A DNA stretch of 64,000 nt from Psychrobacillus soli (GTDB taxonomy: Bacteria; Bacillota; Bacilli; Bacillales_A; Planococcaceae). The DNA lies in the NCBI RefSeq assembly GCF_006861775.1, contig NZ_VDGG01000005.1:60171-124170 (forward strand). Reading direction: 5' to 3'. A program made the position numbers and the translations under genes. The number at the start of each line of letters is the position of its first letter. Position 1 is the stretch's first letter. The notes below the pieces were generated by a model. That model was given only the letters and a program-made list of their open reading frames with translations. It had not been told where the DNA came from and searched no databases. Below are positions 34,097 to 42,930 of this stretch, in pieces.

Positions 34097-35851
34097 GTGA
34101 AAGTATTTTTGGATTTAGGATGGTTTTTTAAAGAAAGGAAAAAGCAATATTTACTTGGCATTCTGATGCTTATGATCGTCGCATTTTTACAGTTGTTACC
34201 TCCTAAAATTATTGGGTATGTCGTAGATGAAATTAGTGAAGGTACGCTAACGGTACGCATTTTAACGACTTGGCTTGCAATTTTAGCAGCCGCCGCTGTT
34301 GGGATGTACATTTTACGCTACTACTGGCGGATTATGATATTTGGATCAGCTATTTTTCTAGCCAGACAGCTGAGGGAAAGATTGTTTCGCCATTTTACAA
34401 AAATGGCTCCATCGTTTTATCAAAAGAAACGCGTCGGAGATTTGATGGCCCATGCGACAAATGATTTGTCCGCTGTGCAACAAACGGCAGGTGCTGGTGT
34501 ATTAACACTAGTCGATTCAATCACTACAGGCGGTTTTGTAATTGCTGCCATGGCCATTACGATTAACTGGAAGCTGACTTTAATCGCACTTATTCCACTA
34601 CCTTTGATGGCAATTTTAACAAGCTACTATGGAACGCTTTTGCACAAACGATTTGGTTCTGCACAGGAAGCGTTTTCAAGTTTGAACGATAAAGCCCAAG
34701 AAAGTATTTCTGGAGTGAAAGTAATTAAAACTTTCGGGCAAGAAAAAGAAGATACAGAAGACTTTGTGCAACTATCTAAAGAAGTAGTAGATAAAAATAT
34801 TCGTGTTGCCAAAGTAGACGCTTTGTTTGATCCAACGATTTCACTTATTGTTGGGATGTGCTTCTTCTTATCGATTGTGTTTGGAACTCGTTTTATCTTA
34901 GCTGGAGACATGTCAATAGGTGATTTGTTTGCATTTACTTCCTATTTAGGGCTACTTGTTTGGCCAATGCTTGCTTTTGGCTGGTTATTTAATATTGTGG
35001 AACGTGGTCGTGCTTCTTACGATCGTATTATGAATTTATTGGATGAAAAGATTGAAATTGACGATAAAGAGGATGCGCTCGAAGAAAAGCCAGATGGCGA
35101 TATCCAATTTCATGTAGAGGAATTCAAATTTCCTGAGGACGCTCGTACTGCAATTCATGATGTGCATTTCACCCTTAAGCGTGGAGAGACATTAGGAATT
35201 ATCGGTAAAACAGGAGCTGGAAAAACAACTATACTCAAACTACTCATGAGAGAGTTTGAAGGATATACAGGTCAAATTGTATACGGAAATCATGCCATTG
35301 ATGCATACAAAAAGCGCAATTTACGTGAAGCGATTGGGTATGTACCGCAAGATCATTTCCTTTTTTCTACAACCGTTGCTGGGAATATTGCGTTCGCAAA
35401 TGCAAGTGCTTCCATGGAACAAGTGTATGAAGCGGCAAAACTTGCGTATATACACGAAGACATTTTGCAGTTTACAGATGGATACAGCACAGTAGTCGGA
35501 GAACGAGGCGTATCGCTTTCAGGTGGTCAGAAACAACGTATTTCTATCGCTCGTGCGCTTATGATGGAGCCAGAGCTACTTATTCTCGACGATTCGTTGT
35601 CGGCAGTAGACGCACAAACAGAAGAAGCAATATTAGAAGCATTAAAAGAAAAACGAAACGATAAAACGACGATTATCACGTCACACCGATTGAGTGCGAT
35701 TCAGCATGCGCATCAAATTATCGTTATGAGTGAAGGAACGATTGTAGAAAAAGGGACCCATGAACAATTGATGGAGTTAGAAGGGATATATTTCGAGATG
35801 TATCAATTACAGCAACTCGAAACATTAGTGGAAAAGGGTGGTGAAGCATAA
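34097..35851 (+). CDS. yheI: Heterodimeric ABC exporter subunit, YheI/BmrC-like
   Basis: A 584-residue half-transporter: six transmembrane helices (about 18-300) and a C-terminal ATPase. Walker A is GKTGAGKTT, the signature LSGGQKQRISIAR is canonical, and Walker B reads LLILDDSLSAVD, with Asp where the catalytic Glu is expected. That change marks this subunit as the degenerate-site partner of an asymmetric heterodimer, as in BmrC (YheI) of B. subtilis, and its length agrees with YheI. GTG 34097 follows TGGGGG. The stop overlaps the next gene's ATG by one base. Multidrug export is the family role. Confidence 0.9.
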   Translation: MKVFLDLGWFFKERKKQYLLGILMLMIVAFLQLLPPKIIGYVVDEISEGTLTVRILTTWLAILAAAAVGMYILRYYWRIMIFGSAIFLARQLRERLFRHFTKMAPSFYQKKRVGDLMAHATNDLSAVQQTAGAGVLTLVDSITTGGFVIAAMAITINWKLTLIALIPLPLMAILTSYYGTLLHKRFGSAQEAFSSLNDKAQESISGVKVIKTFGQEKEDTEDFVQLSKEVVDKNIRVAKVDALFDPTISLIVGMCFFLSIVFGTRFILAGDMSIGDLFAFTSYLGLLVWPMLAFGWLFNIVERGRASYDRIMNLLDEKIEIDDKEDALEEKPDGDIQFHVEEFKFPEDARTAIHDVHFTLKRGETLGIIGKTGAGKTTILKLLMREFEGYTGQIVYGNHAIDAYKKRNLREAIGYVPQDHFLFSTTVAGNIAFANASASMEQVYEAAKLAYIHEDILQFTDGYSTVVGERGVSLSGGQKQRISIARALMMEPELLILDDSLSAVDAQTEEAILEALKEKRNDKTTIITSHRLSAIQHAHQIIVMSEGTIVEKGTHEQLMELEGIYFEMYQLQQLETLVEKGGEA

Positions 35852-37635
35852 TGGATGAAAAACAATTACAGTTAAGCGGGAAAGATCAGTGGAGAGTTTT
35901 CAAACGATTGCTCACCTATTTAAAGCCACATAAGAAAGTTATTGCTTTAGCTTTATTCTTACTTATTTTGACTGTGTTAGGGGATATTTTAGGACCTTTT
36001 CTGATCAAAGTATTCATGGATGATTATTTAACTCCAAGAAATTTTCCGACAGGTCCCATTGTCGGTCTAGCACTTGGCTACGTTTTTATACAAGTTGGAA
36101 ATGTCATTGTCAGCTATTTTCAATTGCTCAGGTTCCAAGAAATTGCATTGAAAATTATTCAACAAATGCGAATTGATGTATTTTCGAAAGTGCATACGCT
36201 AGGCATGAGATATTTTGATAAAACACCTGCAGGAAGCATCGTATCTCGCGTAACAAATGATACGGAAGCGATTAAAGATATGTTCGTTAGTGTATTAGTT
36301 GCATTTGTACAAAGCGGATTTTTAGTAATTGGTGTGTATATCGCCATGTTTATCCTGAATGTAAAATTAGCACTAGTTACGATTATTTTATTGCCAATAT
36401 TATTTTTCATCATTACAACGTATCGAAAACATAGTTCGATTGTGTACCAAGATTTGCGCGAACGACTGAGCCAACTAAATGCAAAGCTTGCGGAATCTTT
36501 GCAAGGGATGACGATGATTCAAGCATTTAGACAAGAAGAACGACTGCAAGATGAGTTTAATGACATTAATGATAAACACTGGAATGCCGGAAAACGAAAT
36601 ATTAAACTAGATAGTTTACTCCTTCGCCCAGCAATCGATTTAGTGTATGCACTAGCAATTATTATGGTACTTAGTTATTTTGGAATTACGTCTATGAACA
36701 ATGTGGTAGAGGTCGGAGTCATCTATGCGTTCGTCACGTATATTGATCGTTTTTTTGAGCCGATTAATCAAGTAATGCAGCGTTTGTCGATTTTCCAACA
36801 AGCAATTGTTGCCGCTTCACGTGTATTTAAATTATTAGACGAAAATGATTTAGCACCTTCCCAAAAGAATATAGCTAGTGCTAAGATTGAACAAGGAAAA
36901 ATCGAATTTCAAAATGTTACTTTTTCATATGATGGTAAGACGAATGTGTTAAAAAATATTTCATTTACTGCGGAACCTGGTCAAACGGTAGCTTTAGTAG
37001 GGCATACTGGAAGTGGGAAAAGTTCTATTATAAACTTGCTTATGCGTTTTTATGAGTTTGAACAAGGGGATATTAAAGTAGATGGACATTCAGTAAAAGA
37101 TTTTCAAACGCAAGAAATTCGGGAGAAAGTAGGACTTGTACTCCAAGATCCATTTTTGTTCTACGGCGATATTGAAAATAATATTCGCTTACATGATCAA
37201 ACCATGACCGAAGAAGAAGTAAAAGCTGCTGCTGAATTTGTTCAAGCAAATACGTTTATCGAAAAATTACCAGATTCTTACAAACATAAAGTGACGGAGA
37301 GAGGGTCTACATTCTCAAGCGGTCAAAGACAACTAGTGGCATTTGCACGAACAATCGCGACGAACCCAAAAGTGCTCGTTTTAGATGAAGCAACTGCTAA
37401 TATTGATACGGAAACGGAAGTTGCTATCCAAAATAGTTTGGAGAATATGCGTAAAGGTCGCACTACTATCGCAATCGCACATCGATTAAGTACAATTGCC
37501 GATGCGGAACTTATTTTAGTTTTACATCATGGAGAAATCGTAGAACGAGGTACGCATCAGCAACTTTTGAACGAAAAAGGCTTGTATCATAAAATGTATT
37601 TACTTCAAAACGGCGTAGTGGAGGATCCTGCATAA
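35851..37635 (+). CDS. yheH: Heterodimeric ABC exporter subunit, YheH/BmrD-like
   Basis: A 594-residue half-transporter with six membrane helices and an ATPase domain. Walker A is GHTGSGKSS and Walker B VLVLDEATANID keeps the catalytic Glu, while the signature is altered to FSSGQRQLVAFAR. This complements the neighbour, which has a canonical signature but lacks the Glu, so each of the two ATP sites differs: one consensus, one degenerate. It is shorter than B. subtilis YheH (about 670 residues), lacking an N-terminal extension or insertion. The one-base overlap with yheI argues for equal synthesis. Confidence 0.9.
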   Translation: MDEKQLQLSGKDQWRVFKRLLTYLKPHKKVIALALFLLILTVLGDILGPFLIKVFMDDYLTPRNFPTGPIVGLALGYVFIQVGNVIVSYFQLLRFQEIALKIIQQMRIDVFSKVHTLGMRYFDKTPAGSIVSRVTNDTEAIKDMFVSVLVAFVQSGFLVIGVYIAMFILNVKLALVTIILLPILFFIITTYRKHSSIVYQDLRERLSQLNAKLAESLQGMTMIQAFRQEERLQDEFNDINDKHWNAGKRNIKLDSLLLRPAIDLVYALAIIMVLSYFGITSMNNVVEVGVIYAFVTYIDRFFEPINQVMQRLSIFQQAIVAASRVFKLLDENDLAPSQKNIASAKIEQGKIEFQNVTFSYDGKTNVLKNISFTAEPGQTVALVGHTGSGKSSIINLLMRFYEFEQGDIKVDGHSVKDFQTQEIREKVGLVLQDPFLFYGDIENNIRLHDQTMTEEEVKAAAEFVQANTFIEKLPDSYKHKVTERGSTFSSGQRQLVAFARTIATNPKVLVLDEATANIDTETEVAIQNSLENMRKGRTTIAIAHRLSTIADAELILVLHHGEIVERGTHQQLLNEKGLYHKMYLLQNGVVEDPA

Positions 37636-37725
37636 ATTAGACAAAAAGCTGTCACAAGCAATTGTAGAGTCAAAGTGCTATAAATTTGGTACGATAGGGA
37701 CAGTAAACCGGAAAGGAAGTCAGCC

Positions 37726-38436
37726 GTGAGTACCGATATTAATCTATTATTGGCATTTGGAGCAGGATTTTTAAGTTTCATTTCGCCATGTACATTACCT
37801 TTGTATCCTGCATTTTTATCTTATATTACAGGAATGTCATTAGAAGAAATCAAAACGGATAAGAAATTGATGCAAAAAAGAGGAATGCTACATACATTAT
37901 TCTTTTTATTAGGGTTCTCCATTATATTTGTTGCGATAGGATTCGCAACATCATTAGTAGGAACGTTCTTTATCCAATATGGAGATCTACTCCGCCAAGT
38001 TGGGGCAATTTTTATTGTCATATTTGGATTAATCATTGTTGGGATATTTAATCCAGCATTTCTAATGAAAGAAAAACGCCTCCAGTTTAAAAATCGCCCT
38101 TCCGGCTTTTTTGGAACCACTTTGATAGGAATGGCGTTCGCTGCTGGTTGGACTCCTTGTACTGGGCCTATTTTAGCTGCAGTTATTGTAATGGCAGGGT
38201 CAAACCCAGATGTTGGAATATGGTATATGCTTGCATATGTACTAGGTTTTGCGATTCCATTTTTCGTTCTATCATTCTTTGTTACAAGACTTAACTGGAT
38301 CCGTAAAAATAGTAATTTAATCGTAAAAGTTGGCGGTTATATTATGATTGCCCTTGGAATTTTATTGTTTTTCGACGGTTTAGAGTATATTATCCGAATT
38401 TTAAGCCCGTTTTTTGGTAATTTCACAGGATTTTAA
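37726..38436 (+). CDS. ccdA: Cytochrome c biogenesis protein CcdA
   Basis: A 236-residue six-helix thiol-disulphide transporter. The two conserved cysteines are in [11 protein letters not shown] and [10 protein letters not shown], the positions used to pass electrons from cytoplasmic thioredoxin to the outer face, where they reduce apocytochrome c and spore thiol-disulphide oxidoreductases. GTG 37726 follows AAAGGAAG. It heads a ccdA-yneI-yneJ block conserved with B. subtilis. The SCO and CcdC proteins nearby fit the same respiratory-assembly theme. Confidence 0.95.
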   Translation: MSTDINLLLAFGAGFLSFISPCTLPLYPAFLSYITGMSLEEIKTDKKLMQKRGMLHTLFFLLGFSIIFVAIGFATSLVGTFFIQYGDLLRQVGAIFIVIFGLIIVGIFNPAFLMKEKRLQFKNRPSGFFGTTLIGMAFAAGWTPCTGPILAAVIVMAGSNPDVGIWYMLAYVLGFAIPFFVLSFFVTRLNWIRKNSNLIVKVGGYIMIALGILLFFDGLEYIIRILSPFFGNFTGF

Positions 38437-38464
38437 ATGGATTTCATATGAGGGGGGCATGAAT

Positions 38465-38827
38465 GTGACGACAGTATTAGTAGTGGATGATGCAATCTTC
38501 ATGCGGACCACGATTAAAAGAATGCTTGAGGAACATCAATTTGATATAATTGGTGAAGCAGCAAATGGGCTAGAAGCAGTTGAAATGTATAAAAAATTGT
38601 TGCCGGATGTAGTGACGATGGATATTACAATGCCGGGAATGACAGGGATTGAAGCAGTGAAAGCAATTACCTCCGAGTATCCAGATGCAAAAATAGTGAT
38701 GGTTACTGCACTTGGGCAACAAAAACTAATAGTAGATGCACTAGAGTCAGGCGCTAAAGATTTCATTACAAAACCATTTAACCCAGAACAAATGGTGCAA
38801 GTACTACACAATGTGACAGCTGACTGA
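38465..38827 (+). CDS. yneI: Single-domain response regulator YneI (CheY-like)
   Basis: A 120-residue receiver domain with no output domain. The acidic pair VLVVDDAIFMR, the phosphoacceptor Asp in TMDITMPGMTG and the TKPF Lys near the end are all present. GTG 38465 is seven bases from GAGGGGGG; the ATG at 38459 lies too close to it. Its location directly after ccdA is the same as yneI in B. subtilis. No partner kinase is nearby. Confidence 0.88.
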   Translation: MTTVLVVDDAIFMRTTIKRMLEEHQFDIIGEAANGLEAVEMYKKLLPDVVTMDITMPGMTGIEAVKAITSEYPDAKIVMVTALGQQKLIVDALESGAKDFITKPFNPEQMVQVLHNVTAD

Positions 38828-38862
38828 GAGTAGATGTATTAGAATTGAAGGATATGATATAT

Positions 38863-39354
38863 ATGATATTTGATAAAATTTCACCGAACGTAATGATAAT
38901 TGTCTCTACTGTGTTAGCTATTGGTATGGGAATTGTCGTAACGACCATCCGAGCAAAATCGGCTAAACGACCGGCAAGTGTTAAAAAAATATTATTGCCT
39001 CCGCTTTTTATGTCTACAGGAGCATTAATGTTTATCTTTCCTTTTTTTAGAGTTACAGGATTGGAATTTATGGAAGCGATAGCTGTCGGTATTTTGTTCT
39101 CCACTGTGCTTATATGGACTTCCAAATTTGAACGAAGAGATGGCGCTATTTACTTAAAACAGTCGAAAGCATTCATCTTTATCTTGTTTGGATTATTAAT
39201 CGTTCGTATCGTTGGAAAATTAGTACTTAGTTCTACGATTGATATTGGGGCACTAAGTGGCATGTTCTGGATCTTGGCATTCGGCATGATCGTTCCGTGG
39301 AGAATTGCGATGTTTATGCAATTTAGGAGAATACAAAAAGAAGTAAGTTTATAA
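38863..39354 (+). CDS. yneJ: CcdC-like membrane protein (YneJ)
   Basis: A 163-residue protein with four to five hydrophobic segments, matching the CcdC family (YneJ in B. subtilis), which follows ccdA and yneI there as well. ATG 38863 is ten bases from GAAGGA; a TTG at 38845 and ATG 38854 precede or overlap that site. Landmarks: RAKSAKRPASVKKILLPPLF and FRRIQKEVSL at the C-terminus. A role in cytochrome c maturation has been suggested for the family but deletion in B. subtilis had little effect, so function is uncertain. Confidence 0.85.
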   Translation: MIFDKISPNVMIIVSTVLAIGMGIVVTTIRAKSAKRPASVKKILLPPLFMSTGALMFIFPFFRVTGLEFMEAIAVGILFSTVLIWTSKFERRDGAIYLKQSKAFIFILFGLLIVRIVGKLVLSSTIDIGALSGMFWILAFGMIVPWRIAMFMQFRRIQKEVSL

Positions 39355-39358
39355 ATGG

Positions 39359-39397
39359 AAAGCGAGCACTCCTGTAAAAGGAATGCTCGCTTTTTCT
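39359..39397 (+). terminator. Terminator after the ccdA-yneI-yneJ block
   Basis: AAAGCGAGCA-x-TCC pairs with GGA-x-TGCTCGCTTT around TGTAAAA, followed by TTCTC; the stem spans 39359-39393. It separates the block from the convergent YneK gene. Confidence 0.75.
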
Positions 39398-39852
39398 CAT
39401 TTGCCTCTAGGCATATCCGCTGATAGCTCGAAAAACTGTTCATATGGTGTAACATCAATCTTTAGTTCAGCTAGTTTTTTGCGCAAAAATTTATGATCCC
39501 GCTTAGGTGTAGCAATAATATAACCTCGCACTAAGAGCTCCCGTGTAATAGCGGTCGCTTTTTCCTCTAATGCTAATTCTCCGATTTTTCCTGCGATTTT
39601 TTGCTTCGCAACCGGTCGAAAAAGTTCTGGCACTGGGCTGACTAATTCATTTAACAGCATTTTTTGATCTTCATTCCATAAATGTATCGTGTTGTTCACA
39701 TAATATTCTTCCCAATCTAGCACGGACTTTCCGTCATCTTTTGGTAGCGCCTTTAAAAACTTTCGGAACATAAAGAAGCCGCCAATAGCCATTAATGATA
39801 TAAGTACGACTACCCAAAAAAGTATAAACCATAAAAACCAACCATTTAACAA
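39397..39852 (-). CDS. yneK: DUF2621 membrane-anchored protein (YneK-like)
   Basis: About 151 residues: one N-terminal membrane helix (NGWFLWFILFWVVVLISLM) and a soluble cytoplasmic domain of helices (SVLDWEEYYVNNTIHLWNED). It belongs to DUF2621, the family of B. subtilis YneK, and is placed after yneJ as there, here in convergent orientation. TTG 39852 is five bases from GAGGTGA; a GTG at 39861 inside that site is the alternative. Function unknown. Confidence 0.82.
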   Translation of the reverse strand: MLNGWFLWFILFWVVVLISLMAIGGFFMFRKFLKALPKDDGKSVLDWEEYYVNNTIHLWNEDQKMLLNELVSPVPELFRPVAKQKIAGKIGELALEEKATAITRELLVRGYIIATPKRDHKFLRKKLAELKIDVTPYEQFFELSADMPRGK

Positions 39853-39968
39853 TCTATTCACCTCAATCTTCTTACCATTAGTATAAGATGTTTGCGAAAA
39901 ATTTTCACTAGGAATGTATCCTTATCTAAAAAAACTTTCTATCTACTAGTTGAAAGGAGGTGATACAC

Positions 39969-40184
39969 ATGGCGAACTTAGAACATAAACAAGCGGTATT
40001 CAAATTGATTTATGAAGCAGGTTTGACAGAAGACGGTAAGATGAAGACAAAATCAAAAACATATCGCAATATTAATGCTGAAGCAACAGCGGATCAATTG
40101 GAATTAGTAGCAACTACATTAAAAAGTTTTACTAGCAGTCCCTTCATTAATGCAGAAAAGATCGAAACAATGAACTTAAACTAA
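39969..40184 (+). CDS. DUF1659 small protein
   Basis: A 71-residue protein of the DUF1659 family: ANLEHKQAVFKLIYEAGLTE..., TYRNINAEATADQLELVA and a IETMNLN end. ATG 39969 follows AAAGGAGGTG, a very strong ribosome site, suggesting high expression. With the following DUF2922 and YvrJ-type genes it forms a three-gene set repeatedly found together in Bacilli; the role of the set is unknown. Confidence 0.85.
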   Translation: MANLEHKQAVFKLIYEAGLTEDGKMKTKSKTYRNINAEATADQLELVATTLKSFTSSPFINAEKIETMNLN

Positions 40185-40205
40185 TAACGAAAAGGAGGAA
40201 ATAGT

Positions 40206-40418
40206 GTGTCTAAAACATTGCAGTTAGAATTTGAAGCAGTCAATGGAAAAAACATGACGATATCGGTTGATGATCCAAAAGAGTCCCTAACTTCAGAAGA
40301 AGTACAAACAGGGATGGATGCAATTATTAGTAGTAATGTTTTCCATGTGGAAGCGGCCCCCCTTGCCCTCGGAAAAAGTGCACAAGTAGTAGAACGAAAT
40401 GTAACAACTATTATTTAA
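40206..40418 (+). CDS. DUF2922 small protein
   Basis: A 70-residue protein of the DUF2922 family: LQLEFEAVNGKNMTISVDDPKESLT..., then GMDAIISSNVF and ERNVTTII. It uses GTG 40206 behind AAAGGAGG and lies 21 bp after the DUF1659 gene. The beta-rich pattern suggests a small structured protein. A terminator follows at 40426. Confidence 0.85.
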   Translation: MSKTLQLEFEAVNGKNMTISVDDPKESLTSEEVQTGMDAIISSNVFHVEAAPLALGKSAQVVERNVTTII

Positions 40419-40425
40419 TTTAGAA

Positions 40426-40456
40426 TGACTCTCCGGGCAACGGAGAGTCATTTTTT
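40426..40456 (+). terminator. Terminator after the DUF2922 gene
   Basis: TGACTCTCCG (40426-40435) pairs with CGGAGAGTCA (40441-40450), loop GGCAA, followed by six T. The YvrJ-type gene lies beyond it and is therefore read by leakage or from its own promoter. Confidence 0.85.
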
Positions 40457-40475
40457 AAAAGGGAGATGAATATGA

Positions 40476-40598
40476 ATGGAACAATGGCTTGCAGTTATTC
40501 AAGATGTTGGTTTTCCAATTTTCGTGTCATTTTACTTGATGCACCGAGTGGAAAGTAAACTCGAAGAAATAAAAAATGCACTATTATCCTTAAAATAA
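40476..40598 (+). CDS. YvrJ-family 40-residue protein
   Basis: A small protein: MEQWLAVIQDVGFPIFVSFY, then LMHRVESKLEEIKNALLSLK. This matches the YvrJ family, a single N-terminal hydrophobic helix followed by a charged amphipathic helix. ATG 40476 follows GGGAGATG. It completes the DUF1659-DUF2922-YvrJ set. It is too short for most gene callers and is supported by family pattern, ribosome site and the set context. Confidence 0.85.
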   Translation: MEQWLAVIQDVGFPIFVSFYLMHRVESKLEEIKNALLSLK

Positions 40599-40703
40599 CT
40601 TCTTTATTCACAAAACTGTTGAATTAATGGGAGCTAATGTAGTTGAATGAACCAAGTTGTTTCGTTAAGATAAGTCTATAATAGAAAAGAGAGGTCTCAT
40701 TCC

Positions 40704-41294
40704 ATGAAAAGATTATTAGCAATGCTTTCGATCACCTTGCTTATACTTGCAGGTTGCGGAAGTGGAGGTAATTTTGAAGCACAAACGAATTGGAAAGTAG
40801 AAGATTTCAAATTCGAAAACCAACGCGGAGAAGCTGTTTCGCTAGACGATCTAAAAGGAAATGTTTGGCTAGCAAGTTTCATCTATACGAATTGTACAAC
40901 GGAATGTCCACTAATGACATTTAATATGAGTGATATTCAAAAAACACTTAAAGATGAAGGAATAGAAGACTATAAGATTGTTTCATTTACTGCAGATCCT
41001 ACTTTCGATACACCAAAAGTATTACAAGAATATATCGGAAACTTTGAAGTTGTGGACGAAAGCAAATGGAACCTTTTAACCGGATACTCCCAAGAAAAGA
41101 TTAAAAAATTTGCAGCGGATAATTTTAAAACAGCTGCTATAAAAAATCCGAATAACAACGAAGTAATGCACGGCATATCCTTCTTTTTAGTCGATCAAGA
41201 CGGTGTCGTTGTTAAAAACTATAATGGCTATACAGACGTACCAAAAGAAGAGATTGTAATGGATGTGGAAGCATTAATCGCAGATGGAAAATAA
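40704..41294 (+). CDS. SCO1/SenC-family lipoprotein
   Basis: A 196-residue lipoprotein with the lipobox LAGC (Cys18) and a thioredoxin-like SCO domain. The copper-binding/redox pair is Cys64 and Cys68 in YTNCTTECP and the third ligand is the His in NEVMHGISFF. SCO proteins deliver copper to the CuA site of cytochrome c oxidase and keep its cysteines reduced. It acts on the outer face of the membrane, near CcdA functionally and in the map. ATG 40704 follows AGAGAGG. Confidence 0.93.
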   Translation: MKRLLAMLSITLLILAGCGSGGNFEAQTNWKVEDFKFENQRGEAVSLDDLKGNVWLASFIYTNCTTECPLMTFNMSDIQKTLKDEGIEDYKIVSFTADPTFDTPKVLQEYIGNFEVVDESKWNLLTGYSQEKIKKFAADNFKTAAIKNPNNNEVMHGISFFLVDQDGVVVKNYNGYTDVPKEEIVMDVEALIADGK

Positions 41295-41321
41295 AAAAGA
41301 ACCCTCCTCGGGTTCTTTTTT
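41294..41321. terminator. Terminator between SCO and mscL
   Basis: GAACCC (41299-41304) pairs with GGGTTC (41310-41315), loop TCCTC, flanked by A-run and T-run. It serves both convergent genes. Confidence 0.8.
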
Positions 41322-41709
41322 ATGCATTATTTTGTTTTTTTAGTAAGTCTCTAATTTCTTCTAATAGCACTTCTTTTGCATCAACAGGGGGAGCTTCCTC
41401 CGTAATTTCCACAACGTCTTCTTTCCGTTTAAATTTAGATAACAAACGTATAAACAAGAAGATGGAAAAAGAGATAACGATAAAATCAAAAACGGACTGG
41501 ATAAAATTTCCGTATAATATGATTGGATCCTTCGATGGGAAACCTAGCGAAGTAAATTTCACCCCACCTATAAGTAGCCCAACTATAGGCATAATAATGT
41601 TTTCTACTAATGAAGAAACAATCTTTCCAAAAGCAGCACCAATAACAACCGCTACTGCTAAATCTAGTACATTTCCTTTGAAGGCAAATTCTTTAAAGTC
41701 TTTCCACAT
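41320..41709 (-). CDS. mscL: Large-conductance mechanosensitive channel
   Basis: A 129-residue MscL, typical length. The first helix segment [24 protein letters not shown] and the pore-lining repeat with small residues, a short extracellular loop, the second helix ([15 protein letters not shown]) and a charged C-terminal bundle ([10 protein letters not shown]) are all visible. It forms a homopentamer that opens under membrane tension and releases solutes on osmotic downshift. ATG 41709; upstream region on its strand is short and shared with the lytic transglycosylase gene. Confidence 0.97.
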   Translation of the reverse strand: MWKDFKEFAFKGNVLDLAVAVVIGAAFGKIVSSLVENIIMPIVGLLIGGVKFTSLGFPSKDPIILYGNFIQSVFDFIVISFSIFLFIRLLSKFKRKEDVVEITEEAPPVDAKEVLLEEIRDLLKKQNNA

Positions 41710-41884
41710 ATATTATCAACTCCATAGTGCCATACTACAAAAAAATACAATAATTGTATAGTGGCTTTCGACATTTTTAGACTACTTTTTTATATGAAAA
41801 CATGCTATTGTTTTCTTTGAGTGAAAGACGGGTATGATAGACGATGACAAAAAAGTATTTCTTGAAATAGGTGAATAAAACCAT

Positions 41885-42574
41885 ATGAAGCAAAAGAAAG
41901 ATACATCCTTTAAAGCATGGATAATTATATTACTCCTTCCCATTACGATTACAGTATATGTACTGTTGATTATTGGGTGGAATGAATTGCAAAAGATACC
42001 AGTTGTACTAGAATGGGCAGAATCTATTCATCTAAAATCCTTTTCCCAAGAAAAATTAGATATCCCCGAAGAATATATTGCCATTTACCAAGAGGCAGAA
42101 GCGATTTATGGTGTACCATGGACGTTGCTTGCAGCTCATCACCGTATGGAAACTATATTTTCAACCATGGATCCGCTCCTATCTCCTGTGGGAGCAGAAG
42201 GTCATATGCAGTTCATGCCATGTACGTTCGTAGGTTGGTCGCATCCTAGTTGTAGTGGATTAGGACAAGGCGATATCCCCGAGGAAGATAAAGTAAACCC
42301 GGATATAATTGCCGAGTACGGTGGGTATGGCGTGGATGCGAATAAGGATGGGATAGCCGACCCTTATAATATAGAGGATGCTATTTTCAGTGCAGCAAAC
42401 TATTTAGCAGCAAGTGGCGCGGCAGATGGGGAATTAGAAAAGGCGATTTTTAATTATAACCGGAGTGATAAGTACGTAAAAGATGTGTTGTATTTTTACC
42501 AGTTATACGAAAGTCAATTGCAAGCGCTCCAATCTGCATCCGCTTTACAAACAGAAAAAAAGGATGGACCCTAA
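41885..42574 (+). CDS. Membrane-anchored lytic transglycosylase-like protein
   Basis: A 229-residue protein with one N-terminal membrane helix (about 12-31) and an extracytoplasmic SLT/lysozyme-like domain. The catalytic Glu lies in HHRMETIFS, followed by SPVGAEGHMQFMPCTFVGW, and YGVDANKDGIADPYN is a calcium-loop-like segment seen in this group. The two cysteines in PCTF...PSC could form a disulphide. It resembles the lytic transglycosylase domain of CwlT-type enzymes, cutting peptidoglycan glycan chains. ATG 41885 with a weak ribosome site (AGGTG further upstream). Confidence 0.88.
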   Translation: MKQKKDTSFKAWIIILLLPITITVYVLLIIGWNELQKIPVVLEWAESIHLKSFSQEKLDIPEEYIAIYQEAEAIYGVPWTLLAAHHRMETIFSTMDPLLSPVGAEGHMQFMPCTFVGWSHPSCSGLGQGDIPEEDKVNPDIIAEYGGYGVDANKDGIADPYNIEDAIFSAANYLAASGAADGELEKAIFNYNRSDKYVKDVLYFYQLYESQLQALQSASALQTEKKDGP

Positions 42575-42595
42575 TCGAAGTGTCCATCCTTTTTC
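42559..42595. terminator. Terminator overlapping the transglycosylase stop
   Basis: AAAGGATGGAC (42559-42569) pairs with GTCCATCCTTT (42582-42592), followed by TTC. The left arm includes the last codons of the gene. Confidence 0.8.
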
Positions 42596-42850
42596 TTATT
42601 TACGTGTAGATTTTAAGATGAGACTTAAAATGAAGACTAAAATAATAGCACCGATTAATGCCGGAATAATAGCCATATCCCAAATAACTGGACCAAAGTC
42701 TGAGAAGATTAGTCCACCAAGCCATGCACCAATAATACCGGCAATAATATTACCAATAATACCTCCTGGAATGTCCTTACCTACTATTAATCCTGCTAAC
42801 CATCCAATAATACCACCGATTATTAAATATAAAATGAATCCCATTTTCAT
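42596..42850 (-). CDS. GlsB/YeaQ/YmgE-family membrane protein
   Basis: An 84-residue protein with three hydrophobic, glycine-rich segments: LIIGGIIGWLAGLIVGKDIP, GGIIGNIIAGIIGAWLGGL and a C-terminal helix. This is the transglycosylase-associated (GlsB/YeaQ/YmgE) family found in stress regulons of Gram-positive bacteria; despite the family name no enzymatic role is proven. It ends against the terminator at 42559 and has AAGGAG before ATG 42850. Confidence 0.9.
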   Translation of the reverse strand: MKMGFILYLIIGGIIGWLAGLIVGKDIPGGIIGNIIAGIIGAWLGGLIFSDFGPVIWDMAIIPALIGAIILVFILSLILKSTRK

Positions 42851-42930
42851 TCATCTCCTTGTAAGAATGTTGTATTGCTGTACATTCTTTATATAGCCAG
42901 ACAGGAGAAAAACTAAACATGTAGACATTA

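Noticed and set aside
42483..42896. Plus-strand frame of 137 residues opposite the GlsB-type gene
   Set aside because: It is rich in Pro and Ile only because it mirrors the Gly-rich codons of the minus-strand gene; no ribosome site.
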